Origin: an uncultured Bacteroidales bacterium
GTDB taxonomy: Bacteria > Bacteroidota > Bacteroidia > Bacteroidales > UBA932
Reading direction: 5' to 3'
NCBI GenBank assembly: GCA_944322925.1
Contig: CALUQM010000007.1
Span: 1-64,000 of the forward strand
Length of the DNA stretch: 64,000 nucleotides
Part shown: positions 33,840 through 43,035 of the stretch, piece by piece
How positions within the stretch are numbered: the first letter of the stretch is position 1
How the letters are laid out: each line of letters opens with the position of its first letter
The notes under the pieces: model-generated
Databases searched by the model: none
Told to the model about the DNA's origin: nothing
Seen by the model: only the letters and a program-made list of their open reading frames with translations
Program-made: the position numbers and the translations under genes

Positions 33840-35930
33840 ATGAAATTCAAATCAATCGGAGCAGCTGTCCTGCTGCTGGGTTTAATGTCTTGCAATATGG
33901 AAAATCCTTTGTTGACGGAGTCGCCATGTCCATACGGCGCTCCACAGTTCGATAAGATCAGGAATGAGCATTATCTTCCTGCTTTCAGGGCCGGAATCGC
34001 AGAAGCGAAAGCAGAGATCGATGCGATTGTGGCCAATCCGGACGAGCCTGATTTCAAAAATACCATTGAGGCTCTCGAATACAGCGGCCGTACCTTGAAC
34101 CGCGTATCTGGTATTTTCTATAATCTTATGGAGGCGGATACCGATGAGGAAATGCAGAAGATCGCGGAAGAAATCTCGCCTGCGATGACTGAATTTTCGA
34201 TGTATGTATCACTGAACAAGCCTCTGTTCGAGAGAGTGAAGGCCGTCTACATGAAGAAGGATTTCCTCGGTCTCGAGCAGGACCAGAAGAAACTTCTCGA
34301 GGATACGTACAAGTCTTTTGCCCGCAACGGCGCGAATCTTTCCGACGAAGACAAGGAAATATACAGCAAATATGCGGAGGAGCTTTCGCTGGCTACCCTG
34401 CAGTTCAGCAAGAACGTGCTTGCGGCTACCAATGCCTACACCCTGCATCTGACTGACAGCGCCGACCTTGCCGGTCTTCCGGGTTATGTCGTGGATATGG
34501 CTGCACTTGCCGCCAAGGACAGGGGACTCGACGGCTGGGTATTTACCCTGGATTACACGAGCTATTCTTCATTCCTGAAATTCAGCGACAGAAGGGATCT
34601 CAGGAAGGAAGTCTATGTCGCCAACAGTACCAAGTCGGTCGGAGGGGAGTTCGACAATACCGGCATAGTCAGGAATATCGTGGATCTCAGGATAAAAATG
34701 GCGGAGATGCTCGGATATGACAACTATGCCGCCTACAGCCTTGAAGAAAAGATGGCGAAGGATCCCGGGACAGTAAACGCATTTCTGAAGGAACTCATGG
34801 ACCCGACCCTGCCGTATGCAAGAAAGGAGGTCGCTGAAATCTGCGCTTTCGCGAAAAAGAACGGATTTGAAGAGAACGAACTTCAGCCGTGGGATTTCAG
34901 CTACTGGTCCGAGAAATACCGTGAGGCTCAGTATGATCTTAACGAGGAGCAGCTCAAGCCGTATTTCCGTCTGGAAAACTGCATCGCCGCAGCCTTCGAT
35001 CTTGCGAACAGACTGTACGGACTGAATTTTACGGAGAGGAAGGATATACCCGTATATCATGAGGACGTGAAGGTCTATGACGTGACGGATGCTTCCGGAG
35101 AGCACAAGGCTCTGTTCTATGCCGATTTCTTCCCGAGAGCAAGCAAGAGGGGAGGAGCCTGGATGACAGAGTTCAGAGGACAGAGCATATATGAAGGCAA
35201 GGAAGAAAGGCCTTTCGTAAGCATCGTTACCAATTTCACGAAGCCGACTGAGACTGAACCGTCGCTGCTTACGCACTCGGAATTCACGACACTGCTTCAT
35301 GAATTCGGACATTCCCTTCACGGCATTCTTGCCGAAGGCCGCTATCCGTCGATGACAGGAACTTCTGTTCCGAGAGATTTTGTCGAACTGCCTTCGCAGA
35401 TCATGGAAAACTGGGCATATGAACCTGAATTCCTCGATACCTTCGCGAAGAATTACAAGACCGGCGAGGTTATTCCGGACTCTCTCGTAGCCAAGATCAT
35501 TTCCACCAAGAATTATCTTGCCGGATATTCTCAGGTAAGACAGCTGCAGTTCGGAATAATAGACATGGCATGGCATACTCTTGAATCCCTGCCGCAGGAG
35601 AGTACTGTCGCCTTCGAACAGAAAGCTGTCAGTCCGAGTGCCGTGCTTCCTCAGGTCGACGGTGCGGCCATATCTCCGTCGTTCTCCCATATTTTCGCCG
35701 GAGGCTATGCTGCCGGATATTATTCCTATAAATGGGCTGAAGTGCTCGAGGCCGATGCTTTCTCCCTGTTCAAGGAGAAAGGCATTTTCAACAAGGAAGT
35801 CGCGGCATCTTTCAGGGACAATATCCTGTCGAAAGGAGGCTCCGAGGATGCTTCAGTGATGTATGAGAACTTCAGGGGACATCAGCCCGAGCCGGAAGCC
35901 CTTATGAAAAAGCTCGGCCTTTCCGACTGA
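33840..35930 (+). CDS. M3 family peptidyl-dipeptidase (Dcp-like)
   Basis: Lipoprotein metallopeptidase of 696 residues (lipobox LGLMSC). The zinc motif HEFGHSLH sits near residue 485, with the downstream glutamate in the RDFVELPSQIMENWA helix, the classic M3 arrangement. It cleaves dipeptides from the C-terminus of peptides. As a lipoprotein it should act in the periplasm or at the surface. Length normal. Has its own -7 box at 33802. Confidence 0.93.
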   Translation: MKFKSIGAAVLLLGLMSCNMENPLLTESPCPYGAPQFDKIRNEHYLPAFRAGIAEAKAEIDAIVANPDEPDFKNTIEALEYSGRTLNRVSGIFYNLMEADTDEEMQKIAEEISPAMTEFSMYVSLNKPLFERVKAVYMKKDFLGLEQDQKKLLEDTYKSFARNGANLSDEDKEIYSKYAEELSLATLQFSKNVLAATNAYTLHLTDSADLAGLPGYVVDMAALAAKDRGLDGWVFTLDYTSYSSFLKFSDRRDLRKEVYVANSTKSVGGEFDNTGIVRNIVDLRIKMAEMLGYDNYAAYSLEEKMAKDPGTVNAFLKELMDPTLPYARKEVAEICAFAKKNGFEENELQPWDFSYWSEKYREAQYDLNEEQLKPYFRLENCIAAAFDLANRLYGLNFTERKDIPVYHEDVKVYDVTDASGEHKALFYADFFPRASKRGGAWMTEFRGQSIYEGKEERPFVSIVTNFTKPTETEPSLLTHSEFTTLLHEFGHSLHGILAEGRYPSMTGTSVPRDFVELPSQIMENWAYEPEFLDTFAKNYKTGEVIPDSLVAKIISTKNYLAGYSQVRQLQFGIIDMAWHTLESLPQESTVAFEQKAVSPSAVLPQVDGAAISPSFSHIFAGGYAAGYYSYKWAEVLEADAFSLFKEKGIFNKEVAASFRDNILSKGGSEDASVMYENFRGHQPEPEALMKKLGLSD

Positions 35931-36012
35931 ATGAAATACGGCATACAGTTATAACAGCTGCAACGTTTTATATAGATTTTTCATCTTTTGACTTGTGAAA
36001 AGAAGTTCTAAG

Positions 36013-36744
36013 ATGAAAAATCTTTTTTTACAGATAATTGCCTTATCGGTTATTTCGCTGTCAGGATGTTCGAAGATCGATCTTGCCGGCGTGTATGCGA
36101 CGAAATACAGGGATGTGCCGGCTGCGTTTTCGGGAATAGAAATCCATGGCAGCATGGATGTCGCGATGTCCGATGACGTGTCGGCGGCTGAAATCACGGC
36201 GGATTCCAATGTGCTGCCGTATATCGAAATAGAGGTGAAGGACAATGTCCTGCATATCCGTTATTCCGAAAACGCCAAGTTTTCTTCGAATGTCCTCGGC
36301 ACAGTGATCACCGTCCCGTATTCCGGGAATCTCAGCTCAATCCGTATTTCGGACGGAGCATTCCTCAATGTCGGCTGCCGGCTTGACCGTTCGGTGAAGA
36401 TTGAGTCCAGATCAGGGTCCGGATTATATTGCGACCGCATTTCCTCCGATGATCTGACTCTCAGTCTGTATGACGGCTCGTCTTTCTCGGCCGGCCATGT
36501 CGGGATATCATCCGCTTCCCTGATAATGACAGGAGGGTCATCCATAAGAATGGACGGGACCATATCGTATTGCAAGGCTATTTTCGAAGACGGATCATCC
36601 CTGGGGCCGAAGTATGATGAAGCAGGACTTCAGATAGGCGATTTCGACTGCAACATGCGTGACGGCAGCAGTGCAGTATTCGCTTCGGACGGGACGATTT
36701 CCGGCATAATGAGAGACGGCAGCAGCATTTCGTGCATTACCTGA
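36013..36744 (+). CDS. DUF2807 (GIN domain) lipoprotein
   Basis: Lipoprotein of about 243 residues (lipobox ISLSGC) with a repetitive right-handed beta pattern: FSGIEIHGSMDVAMS at the start, then DGAF, DGSSFSAG, GGSSIRMDG, DGSSLG and DGSSAVF. This is the DUF2807/GIN-type family, auto-transporter-adhesin-like, of unknown role at the envelope. ATG 36013 gives a normal signal; GTG 35995 is the alternative. Standalone. Confidence 0.85.
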   Translation: MKNLFLQIIALSVISLSGCSKIDLAGVYATKYRDVPAAFSGIEIHGSMDVAMSDDVSAAEITADSNVLPYIEIEVKDNVLHIRYSENAKFSSNVLGTVITVPYSGNLSSIRISDGAFLNVGCRLDRSVKIESRSGSGLYCDRISSDDLTLSLYDGSSFSAGHVGISSASLIMTGGSSIRMDGTISYCKAIFEDGSSLGPKYDEAGLQIGDFDCNMRDGSSAVFASDGTISGIMRDGSSISCIT

Positions 36745-36768
36745 AGGAATGTGGACTACAGTTCGCTT

Positions 36769-36828
36769 GTCGTGTACGGCCATTCTGTCATAAGCGTGCA
36801 TACACGACCGTAAAATCCCTTTTCTTTT
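36769..36828 (+). terminator. probable terminator between convergent genes
   Basis: GTCGTGTA (36769-36776) pairs with TACACGAC (36801-36808), and a T-rich stretch follows about eight bases later (36817-36834). The loop is large, so strength is unsure. Confidence 0.45.
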
Positions 36829-37928
36829 TATTTTGGCGCAATCTTGTACAATACTCCGGCTATGACTGCATAGAGGAAGTTGGGAGTCCAAAGTGCAAGT
36901 CCGGGCGGCATGATCCCCGTATATACGAACATTTCGCTGAATCTCTGGAAAAGTATGTAGGAAAAGCTGAGTCCTATGCCTATGCCTATGTTCCAGCCTA
37001 TGCCTCCGCGGCGTTTCTTTGAAGACAGAGCCACTCCCATGATAGTCAGGATGAATGCGGAGAACGGCATGGCGAATCTTTTGTTCTTTTCTATCAGGGC
37101 ATCTTTTATGTTTGCGTCTCCGCGCATCTTCTGTGTCGCTATCAGTTCGTTCAGTTCCCTGAAATTCAGTGATTCCAGGGTGTTTTTCTTCATGTAGAAA
37201 TCGTTGACGGTCAGGTTGATGACAGTGTCGAGCTGCGCTCCGCTGCGCACCCTGTCTTCGAGAGAATTGGTATAGTCCCTGATAAAATACTTGCGCAGTT
37301 TCCATCCGTCGAAGGTCGTGTCCCAGACGGCCGTTTCCGCAGACAGTTTGGAAACCAGCTGGTTGTTTTCTATTTTCTCGAGAGTGAACCTGTATGCGGT
37401 GTTGTTCCAGGAGCTGAATGATTCCACGTACACGAATTCGCCCGGAGATATCTGATAATGTATGTTTCTGTTCGTGTTGCTCGAACTGTTTTTGAGATAT
37501 TTGTTTTCGAACTGTACGAGCTCCTTGTTTGAGTTCGGTATTATGAACAGGTTGAGGCACAGGGAGAATGCCGCTATTATTGTTGCTGACACTATGTACG
37601 GCACCATCATCCTGTGGAAACTTATGCCGCACGAGAGAATGGCGATTATTTCGGAATTGGCCGCCATCTTGGACGTGAAGAAAATCACCGTAATGAATAC
37701 GAACAGGGCGCTGAACATATTCATGAAGTACGGGATGAAATTGAAATAGTAGTCGAAAACAATGGCTTTCAGCGGAGCTTCCCTGCTCACGAAGTCGTCT
37801 ATCTTCTCGCTTATGTCGAATATGATGACAATGCCGATGATAAGGACCAGGGCAACGAAAAACGTCGAGATGAATTTCTTGATTATGTATAAGTCGATGA
37901 GCCTCGGCTTAAGATCTATATGTCTCAT
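36828..37928 (-). CDS. LptF/LptG family LPS export permease
   Basis: YjgP/YjgQ permease of 366 residues with six membrane segments in two groups of three around a periplasmic beta-jellyroll domain. Signature pieces are YIIKKFISTFFVAL near the N-terminus, EIIAILSCGISFHRMM (coupling helix) and GIGWNIGIGIGLSFSY late. It moves LPS from the inner membrane together with LptB. The partner is likely the LptF part of the fusion at 46683-49175. Ten bases separate it from the tgt stop. Confidence 0.92.
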   Translation of the reverse strand: MRHIDLKPRLIDLYIIKKFISTFFVALVLIIGIVIIFDISEKIDDFVSREAPLKAIVFDYYFNFIPYFMNMFSALFVFITVIFFTSKMAANSEIIAILSCGISFHRMMVPYIVSATIIAAFSLCLNLFIIPNSNKELVQFENKYLKNSSSNTNRNIHYQISPGEFVYVESFSSWNNTAYRFTLEKIENNQLVSKLSAETAVWDTTFDGWKLRKYFIRDYTNSLEDRVRSGAQLDTVINLTVNDFYMKKNTLESLNFRELNELIATQKMRGDANIKDALIEKNKRFAMPFSAFILTIMGVALSSKKRRGGIGWNIGIGIGLSFSYILFQRFSEMFVYTGIMPPGLALWTPNFLYAVIAGVLYKIAPK

Positions 37929-37938
37929 ATTCCTTTTC

Positions 37939-39069
37939 TTAAAGTCTCGTCATGATTTTCCGTACGGTTTCCTCTTTCCATCTTCTGAAGTCGCCTGCCT
38001 TTATGTGCTTCCGGGCTTCCCTGACAAGGTCGAGATAGAAAGCCAGATTGTGCTCGCTGGCTATCTGCCCGGCAAAGATTTCCTTGGCTGTAAACAGATG
38101 TCTCAAATATGCCTTGGTATAGGTCCTGTCCACAAAGGATGCGCCTTCCGGATCGATAGGGGAGAAGTCGTCGGCCCATTTCCGGTTTTTCATGTTCATG
38201 ATGCCGTTCCAGGTGAAAAGCATTCCGTTCCTGCCGTTTCTCGTCGGCATGACACAGTCGAACATGTCGATGCCGCGCTCTATTCCCTCAAGCAGATTTG
38301 CCGGAGTCCCGACGCCCATGAGATATCTCGGCCTGTCATCAGGCAGGATCGGGCAGACTACTTCGAGCATTTCGTACATTTTTTCCGTAGGTTCGCCTAC
38401 CGAAAGGCCTCCGATCGCATAGCCTTCACGGTCGAATGAGGCGGCAAATTCCGCAGCCTCCTTTCTGAGGTCGGGATATACGCATCCCTGGACGATTGGG
38501 AAAAAGGTCTGGGGATAGCCGTAAAGCGGTTCGGTTTCATCGAAATGTTTTATGCAGCGTTTCAGCCATGATTCCGTAAGCCGGAGAGACTTGCGTGCAT
38601 ATTCGAAGGATGCGTCTCCGGGGGTGCATTCGTCGAGGGCCATTATGATGTCTCCGCCTATGATTCTCTGCGTGTCGACATTGTTTTCCGGAGTGAACGT
38701 GTGTCTGGACCCGTCTATATGGGAGGAAAACGTACATCCGTCAGGCGTGAGCTTCCTGATGGGGGAGAGCGAGAAGACCTGGAATCCGCCGCTGTCGGTG
38801 AGTATCGGCCTGTCCCAGGAGATGAACTTGTGCAGGCCGCCTGCGGCTTTCAGTATTTCAAGCCCGGGTCTCAGGTACAGGTGATAGGTGTTGCCGAGGA
38901 TTATCTCGGCCTTGATATCCTCTGCGAGGTCTCTGTGGTAAACTCCCTTGACAGACCCGACAGTCCCTACGGGCATGAAGATAGGTGTCTCTATCTGTCC
39001 GTGCCCGGTGGTGATGACACCGCATCTTGCATTCGAAGCCGGATCGGCCGCTGTCTTGACGAATTTCAT
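37939..39069 (-). CDS. tgt: queuine tRNA-ribosyltransferase
   Basis: Exchanges guanine-34 for preQ1 in tRNAs with GUN anticodons. 376 residues with DSGGFQVFSLSPIR, GGLSVGEP, YLMGVGTP and DMFDCVMPTRNGRNG, all standard. In the C-terminal zinc site the CxCxxC part reads GASFVD, so all three cysteines are gone, while the His in SEHNL remains. Possibly a clade trait. Promoter at 39088-39095. QueH of the same pathway is encoded at 43002-43604. Confidence 0.95.
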   Translation of the reverse strand: MKFVKTAADPASNARCGVITTGHGQIETPIFMPVGTVGSVKGVYHRDLAEDIKAEIILGNTYHLYLRPGLEILKAAGGLHKFISWDRPILTDSGGFQVFSLSPIRKLTPDGCTFSSHIDGSRHTFTPENNVDTQRIIGGDIIMALDECTPGDASFEYARKSLRLTESWLKRCIKHFDETEPLYGYPQTFFPIVQGCVYPDLRKEAAEFAASFDREGYAIGGLSVGEPTEKMYEMLEVVCPILPDDRPRYLMGVGTPANLLEGIERGIDMFDCVMPTRNGRNGMLFTWNGIMNMKNRKWADDFSPIDPEGASFVDRTYTKAYLRHLFTAKEIFAGQIASEHNLAFYLDLVREARKHIKAGDFRRWKEETVRKIMTRL

Positions 39070-39087
39070 GTTTTATTGTTCAAACTT

Positions 39088-39095
39088 CAAAGATA
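39088..39095 (-). promoter_or_regulatory. -7 box for tgt
   Basis: TATCTTTG on the minus strand, 19 bp before the ATG at 39069. Divergent from the box at 39131. Confidence 0.5.
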
Positions 39096-39130
39096 CGAAG
39101 TTTCCGGAGTATTTTCCTAAAAAACTTTTT

Positions 39131-39138
39131 TAACTTTG
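39131..39138 (+). promoter_or_regulatory. -7 box for the nucleoside permease gene
   Basis: TAACTTTG, 24 bp before ATG 39162. No clear -33 TTG. Confidence 0.5.
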
Positions 39139-39161
39139 TTTTTCATCAAAACCGCATATTT

Positions 39162-40448
39162 ATGAAGCAGGCAATACGTATCAGGCTTATCCTGATGAAT
39201 TTCCTCCAGTGGGCAGTCTGGGGTGCCTATCTGACTTCCATGGGCAATTATCTGGCAAACATAGGGCTTGCCGAACGTATCGGGATATTTTATTCCATGC
39301 AGGGTATCGTCTCCATATTCATGCCGGCCATAATCGGCATTATTGCCGACAAGTACGTTTCGGCACAGAGGCTTCTCGGTTTCTGTCATCTGATAGCAGG
39401 TGCGTCCATGATTGCGGCGGGGTATTACGGCATGGTTTCAGGGGCCGATGCGAGATTCGGCATCCTTTTCCCGCTGTATGCCGTGAGCGTGGCTTTTTAC
39501 ATGCCTACCATAGCCCTGTCGAATTCCGTCGCTTTCAAGATTCTGGTCAAAAACGGCTACGATACTGTCAGGGATTTCCCTCCTATCCGTGTTTTCGGGA
39601 CTGTAGGCTTCATTTGCTGCATGTTCCTTGTGAATCTGCTGAAAGACGGGAACGGCGTCCAGTTCCAGAATACTTACAACCAGTTTTTCGTATCCGGAAC
39701 GGCCGGTCTCCTTCTTTTTCTGTACTGCTTCACCCTGCCCGACTGTCCGGCCAACAGGAATGCCAAATTCCAGGGCCTTGCGGAAGCGTTGGGCGTCAAG
39801 GCTTTCCGTCTTTTCAAGGACAGAGGGATGGCTACTTTCTTTATTTTCTCCATGCTTCTCGGAGTGGCCCTGCAGATTACGAACGGGTTTGCGAATCCGT
39901 ATATCTCGCATTTTGAAAATGTCCCGGAATTCAGTGACAGCTGGTGGGTGGAATATTCGAATATACTGATCTCCATTTCGCAGATGTCGGAAACGCTCGG
40001 CATTTTGCTCATCCCGTTTGCAATGAGATTTTTCGGTATCAAGAAAGTCATGCTTATTGCCATGATCGCCTGGGTATTCAGGTTCGGCCTGCTCGGGGCG
40101 GGAGATCCCGGATCCGGCGTATGGATGTTCATACTTTCGATGCTGGTGTACGGAGTGGCATTCGACTTCTTCAATATTTCAGGCGCCCTGTATGTCGAAC
40201 AGCGCTCGTCCGATGAAATCAAATCCAGCTCGCAGGGGCTTTTCATGCTGATGACGAACGGTATCGGAGCGACCATAGGGACGCTTACGGCCCAGGAGTT
40301 CGTAGTGAATCCGTTGGTATATCAGGCAGAGAATCCTGACTGGAGTACAGCCTGGTATATTTTTGCCGCGTATGCTCTTGTGGTAGCGGTCCTTTTCGCC
40401 ATTTGTTTCAGGGATCCGGGAAAAGGCCCGTATTCCAAGATAGCATGA
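39162..40448 (+). CDS. MFS nucleoside:H+ symporter (NupG/XapB-like)
   Basis: Twelve-segment MFS transporter of 428 residues. Features typical of the nucleoside:H+ symporter group are LILMNFLQWAVWGAY near the start, the MPAIIGIIADKYVSAQRLL loop, and a late segment around FDFFNISGALYVEQRS, with SSSQGLFMLMTNGIG following. It probably imports nucleosides, feeding the purine/pyrimidine salvage pool. Monocistronic, between its own -7 box and the terminator at 40501. Confidence 0.88.
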   Translation: MKQAIRIRLILMNFLQWAVWGAYLTSMGNYLANIGLAERIGIFYSMQGIVSIFMPAIIGIIADKYVSAQRLLGFCHLIAGASMIAAGYYGMVSGADARFGILFPLYAVSVAFYMPTIALSNSVAFKILVKNGYDTVRDFPPIRVFGTVGFICCMFLVNLLKDGNGVQFQNTYNQFFVSGTAGLLLFLYCFTLPDCPANRNAKFQGLAEALGVKAFRLFKDRGMATFFIFSMLLGVALQITNGFANPYISHFENVPEFSDSWWVEYSNILISISQMSETLGILLIPFAMRFFGIKKVMLIAMIAWVFRFGLLGAGDPGSGVWMFILSMLVYGVAFDFFNISGALYVEQRSSDEIKSSSQGLFMLMTNGIGATIGTLTAQEFVVNPLVYQAENPDWSTAWYIFAAYALVVAVLFAICFRDPGKGPYSKIA

Positions 40449-40500
40449 CAGAGAGAAGGTCACTTAGTGACTTTTGACCTGTCTTCGTCCGAATGAAAAT

Positions 40501-40545
40501 GTGATGGCGACTCAAAAGGGTGCTTTTCCTTTTGGCCGCCATCAC
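40501..40545. terminator. bidirectional terminator between convergent genes
   Basis: GTGATGGCG (40501-40509) pairs perfectly with CGCCATCAC (40537-40545), with an inner AAAAGG/CCTTTT pairing. A second small hairpin, GTCAC-TTA-GTGAC followed by TTTT, lies at 40459-40475. Together they would end both the permease and the Spy-like transcripts. Confidence 0.6.
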
Positions 40546-40565
40546 GTGCCTATTATTGTTTTCAG

Positions 40566-41069
40566 TTATTTGCGAGGACACTTGCAGCATGGGCAGTCCG
40601 CTGCCTGGTGATGTCCGCGGTGTTCCGGTCCTGCCATGTGTCCGGGCCCTGTGTGGTGCCCTGGCCCCGGATGACGGTTCCAGTGCCGTGGTCCGGCTTC
40701 CGGTCCCGGACCAGCCGGATGGCGCTGCTCCCTCATGCTGCCGAGGATTTCAAGCTGTTCGGGAGTCAGTATTTTTTCGAAATCGGCCTTGTTTTTTTCA
40801 GCCTGCTTTTCCATGGCCTTCCTGTGAGCCTCGATTGCCTCTGTCCTTGCCTTTTCCTGACTCAGAAACAGAACGGAAAGATCAGCGGCCTGTTTGTCTG
40901 TAAGCGACAGTTTTTCTTTCAGCATTTTTACCTTGAATTCCACTCTTGCAGTGTCGGAAAGTCTTGCACCTTCACCTGCCGGACCGTGGTGACGAGGCAT
41001 CGGCCCCTGGGCGAACATGCTACCGAGCCCTATCGTGCCGGCAACAAAAATCATAACCAACCTTTTCAT
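40566..41069 (-). CDS. Spy/CpxP-like periplasmic protein with His/Cys-rich tail
   Basis: Exported protein of 167 residues. A signal peptide (to GSMFAQG) precedes a helical LTxxQ-type domain with two repeats (LTDKQAADL and LTPEQLEIL). The C-terminal 50 residues are rich in His, Pro and Gly and finish CPCCKCPRK. The helical core resembles the Spy/zinc-resistance-associated family of chaperones and metal sensors; the tail suggests metal binding. ATG 41069 is the start, as upstream codons have no homology. Divergent from the LytS-type kinase gene, 194 bp apart, so possibly its target or input. Confidence 0.72.
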   Translation of the reverse strand: MKRLVMIFVAGTIGLGSMFAQGPMPRHHGPAGEGARLSDTARVEFKVKMLKEKLSLTDKQAADLSVLFLSQEKARTEAIEAHRKAMEKQAEKNKADFEKILTPEQLEILGSMREQRHPAGPGPEAGPRHWNRHPGPGHHTGPGHMAGPEHRGHHQAADCPCCKCPRK

Positions 41070-41234
41070 ATAGCATGAATTATTAAATGAAACTTCGGTG
41101 CGGATGTCCTGAATACCGCATTCCAATCGTAAAGATATCGCACAAACCGTACCTTTGAACCCGTTTGGGACCGTATGGTGGCAAACGACGCGAATCAGAT
41201 GGCGAACGACATTCCGAAGCAGTAATAAATTTTC

Positions 41235-41242
41235 TAATTTTG
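41235..41242 (+). promoter_or_regulatory. -7 box for the LytS/LytTR operon
   Basis: TAATTTTG, 21 bp before ATG 41264. No clear -33 TTG. Confidence 0.5.
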
Positions 41243-41263
41243 TATCCGGAAATACCTCCGGCG

Positions 41264-42343
41264 ATGAATAACAGGAAACTTCCATTGTATATCGATATCT
41301 TTTTCTGCGTGATCCTTCTACCGGTCATGATGATGCTTCTGCCTGTCGAAAGGTGGCTGACGCACCATTTCGATTTTGTGCTCCTGCTTGTCTGCTGGCT
41401 GTATATCGTATATTTTATTCACAGGAAACTGACCATATCGCTCGTATTCGGCAGGAAAAGATATGCGGCGGCATTGCTGCTTTTCCTTTTTACGATTCTG
41501 GTGACATGGCTGCTGACGAAATACCGGATGCATGACGGTCCGATGCCGGTATTTTTCAGACACAGGGGACCGGACCACGGTTTCAGGCCTCCTTTCAAGA
41601 TCCGCCTGCATGAACAGGGTGTATGGTTCCTTTTCGTAGTAGTGACTACGTTCAGCATTGCGGTGGGGCTTTTGACTGAGCTGTACAGGCAGATTCTTGA
41701 AAAGAAGGAGCTGGAACAGGAGAAATCCAAGGCGGAACTTGCCCTGTACAAGTCGCAGATCAACCCGCATTTCCTTTTCAATGCGCTGAATACGCTATAT
41801 GGGCTTGTCATTGCGCATTCCGACAAGGCCGAACAGGCTTTCGTCCAGTTTATCGACATGACGAAATATCTTTATTCCAACGGAAACCGCGATTTTATTC
41901 CGGTTACCGAAGAAATAGACTATATCAGAAAATATATCGGTCTCCAGAAGTTCCGGCTGAACGAACATACCGAGGTGGCCATTGAAGTGGACAATGCCGA
42001 TGATACGGCGTCGATAGCTCCGATGCTGCTGATCACTTTCGTGGAAAACGCCTTCAAATACGGGGTGTCATCGCATCTGGACAGCAGGATAGAAATAGAA
42101 ATAAAGGTGACGGAGAAAGATATCCTGTTCGGAATCAGAAACAGGGCTTTCGAGGAGTCTCTCATGAAAAAGGGAGACGGGATAGGCATAGCGAATTGCC
42201 GGAAACGCCTTGAACTGATCTATCCGGGTGCCCACACCCTCGATATTTCGGATTCAGGAGACTTTTTCCAGGTGAAGCTCATGCTGGCAGCGCATCCGGA
42301 AAAAAGCGGGCCGAAGAGCAACCGGACAACACAGATATCATGA
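41264..42343 (+). CDS. LytS-type sensor histidine kinase
   Basis: Membrane histidine kinase of 359 residues with four hydrophobic segments in the first 170 residues. The His_kinase domain has SQINPHFLFNALNTL, where the His is phosphorylated. The ATPase N-box is FVENAFKYGV, with GIGIANCRKRLELIYP later. ATG 41264 is chosen; the frame is open upstream to 41165 but without homology. An ATGA overlap couples it to the response regulator, so the two form a LytS/LytTR system; the signal is unknown. Confidence 0.92.
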   Translation: MNNRKLPLYIDIFFCVILLPVMMMLLPVERWLTHHFDFVLLLVCWLYIVYFIHRKLTISLVFGRKRYAAALLLFLFTILVTWLLTKYRMHDGPMPVFFRHRGPDHGFRPPFKIRLHEQGVWFLFVVVTTFSIAVGLLTELYRQILEKKELEQEKSKAELALYKSQINPHFLFNALNTLYGLVIAHSDKAEQAFVQFIDMTKYLYSNGNRDFIPVTEEIDYIRKYIGLQKFRLNEHTEVAIEVDNADDTASIAPMLLITFVENAFKYGVSSHLDSRIEIEIKVTEKDILFGIRNRAFEESLMKKGDGIGIANCRKRLELIYPGAHTLDISDSGDFFQVKLMLAAHPEKSGPKSNRTTQIS

Positions 42344-43035
42344 TATTGAGAGCAATAGCCATAGATGACGAACCTGTCGCACTGACAATAATCGAACAGT
42401 TCTGCAAAAGAGCCGGAGATATTGCCATTTCAGTGTACAGCGATCCAGTACTCGGAACAGATGCCGTCATGCGGGAACGCCCCGATCTGGTATTCCTCGA
42501 CATAGAGATGAACGGGGTCACCGGCATTGACATCGCGAAGAATCTGCCTGAAGGCACTTTTCTCATTTTTACCACTGCCTACGCCAGATTCGCACTCGAC
42601 GGTTTCGAACTGAATGCTGTAGACTTTCTTCACAAGCCGTTTTCATTCAGCCGTTTCGAGACAGCGGTAAACAAGGTGAAAGAGATCAGATACCTTAAAG
42701 ACAATGCCGTCAGAAGCCGCGGGACAGGCGAGATTACTGTAAAGTCGGAATACAAGAATGTAAATATCCCTCTCGATGATATCCTGTATATAGAGGCAAT
42801 GGACAATTATGTCAATATCCGCCGCAAGGGAGCCGATCCGGTTCTTACACAAATGAGTCTGAAAGAATTGTCCGACATGCTGCCGAAAGACCGGTTTGCG
42901 AGAATACACAGGTCTTTTGTCGTCCCGCTGGACAGGGTATCGAAATATTCGAGCCGGAATGTGCTGCTTTCAAGCGGGGAGGAACTTCCGGTAGGCCGGG
43001 TTTATTCTGCGGATTTTCTGGACAGGATGTCGTGA
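42340..43035 (+). CDS. LytTR family response regulator
   Basis: A 231-residue regulator: receiver domain with Asp in LVFLDIEMNG (near residue 53), HKPFSFSRF at its end, and a C-terminal LytTR DNA-binding domain (EAMDNYVNI, ARIHRSFVVPLDRV). Works with the kinase encoded just upstream. Its last 34 bp overlap the convergent queH gene. Confidence 0.94.
   Translation: MILRAIAIDDEPVALTIIEQFCKRAGDIAISVYSDPVLGTDAVMRERPDLVFLDIEMNGVTGIDIAKNLPEGTFLIFTTAYARFALDGFELNAVDFLHKPFSFSRFETAVNKVKEIRYLKDNAVRSRGTGEITVKSEYKNVNIPLDDILYIEAMDNYVNIRRKGADPVLTQMSLKELSDMLPKDRFARIHRSFVVPLDRVSKYSSRNVLLSSGEELPVGRVYSADFLDRMS

Noticed and set aside
34569-35690. A 373-codon minus-strand open frame
   Set aside because: Antisense to the M3 peptidase, whose motifs are intact; no motif of its own.
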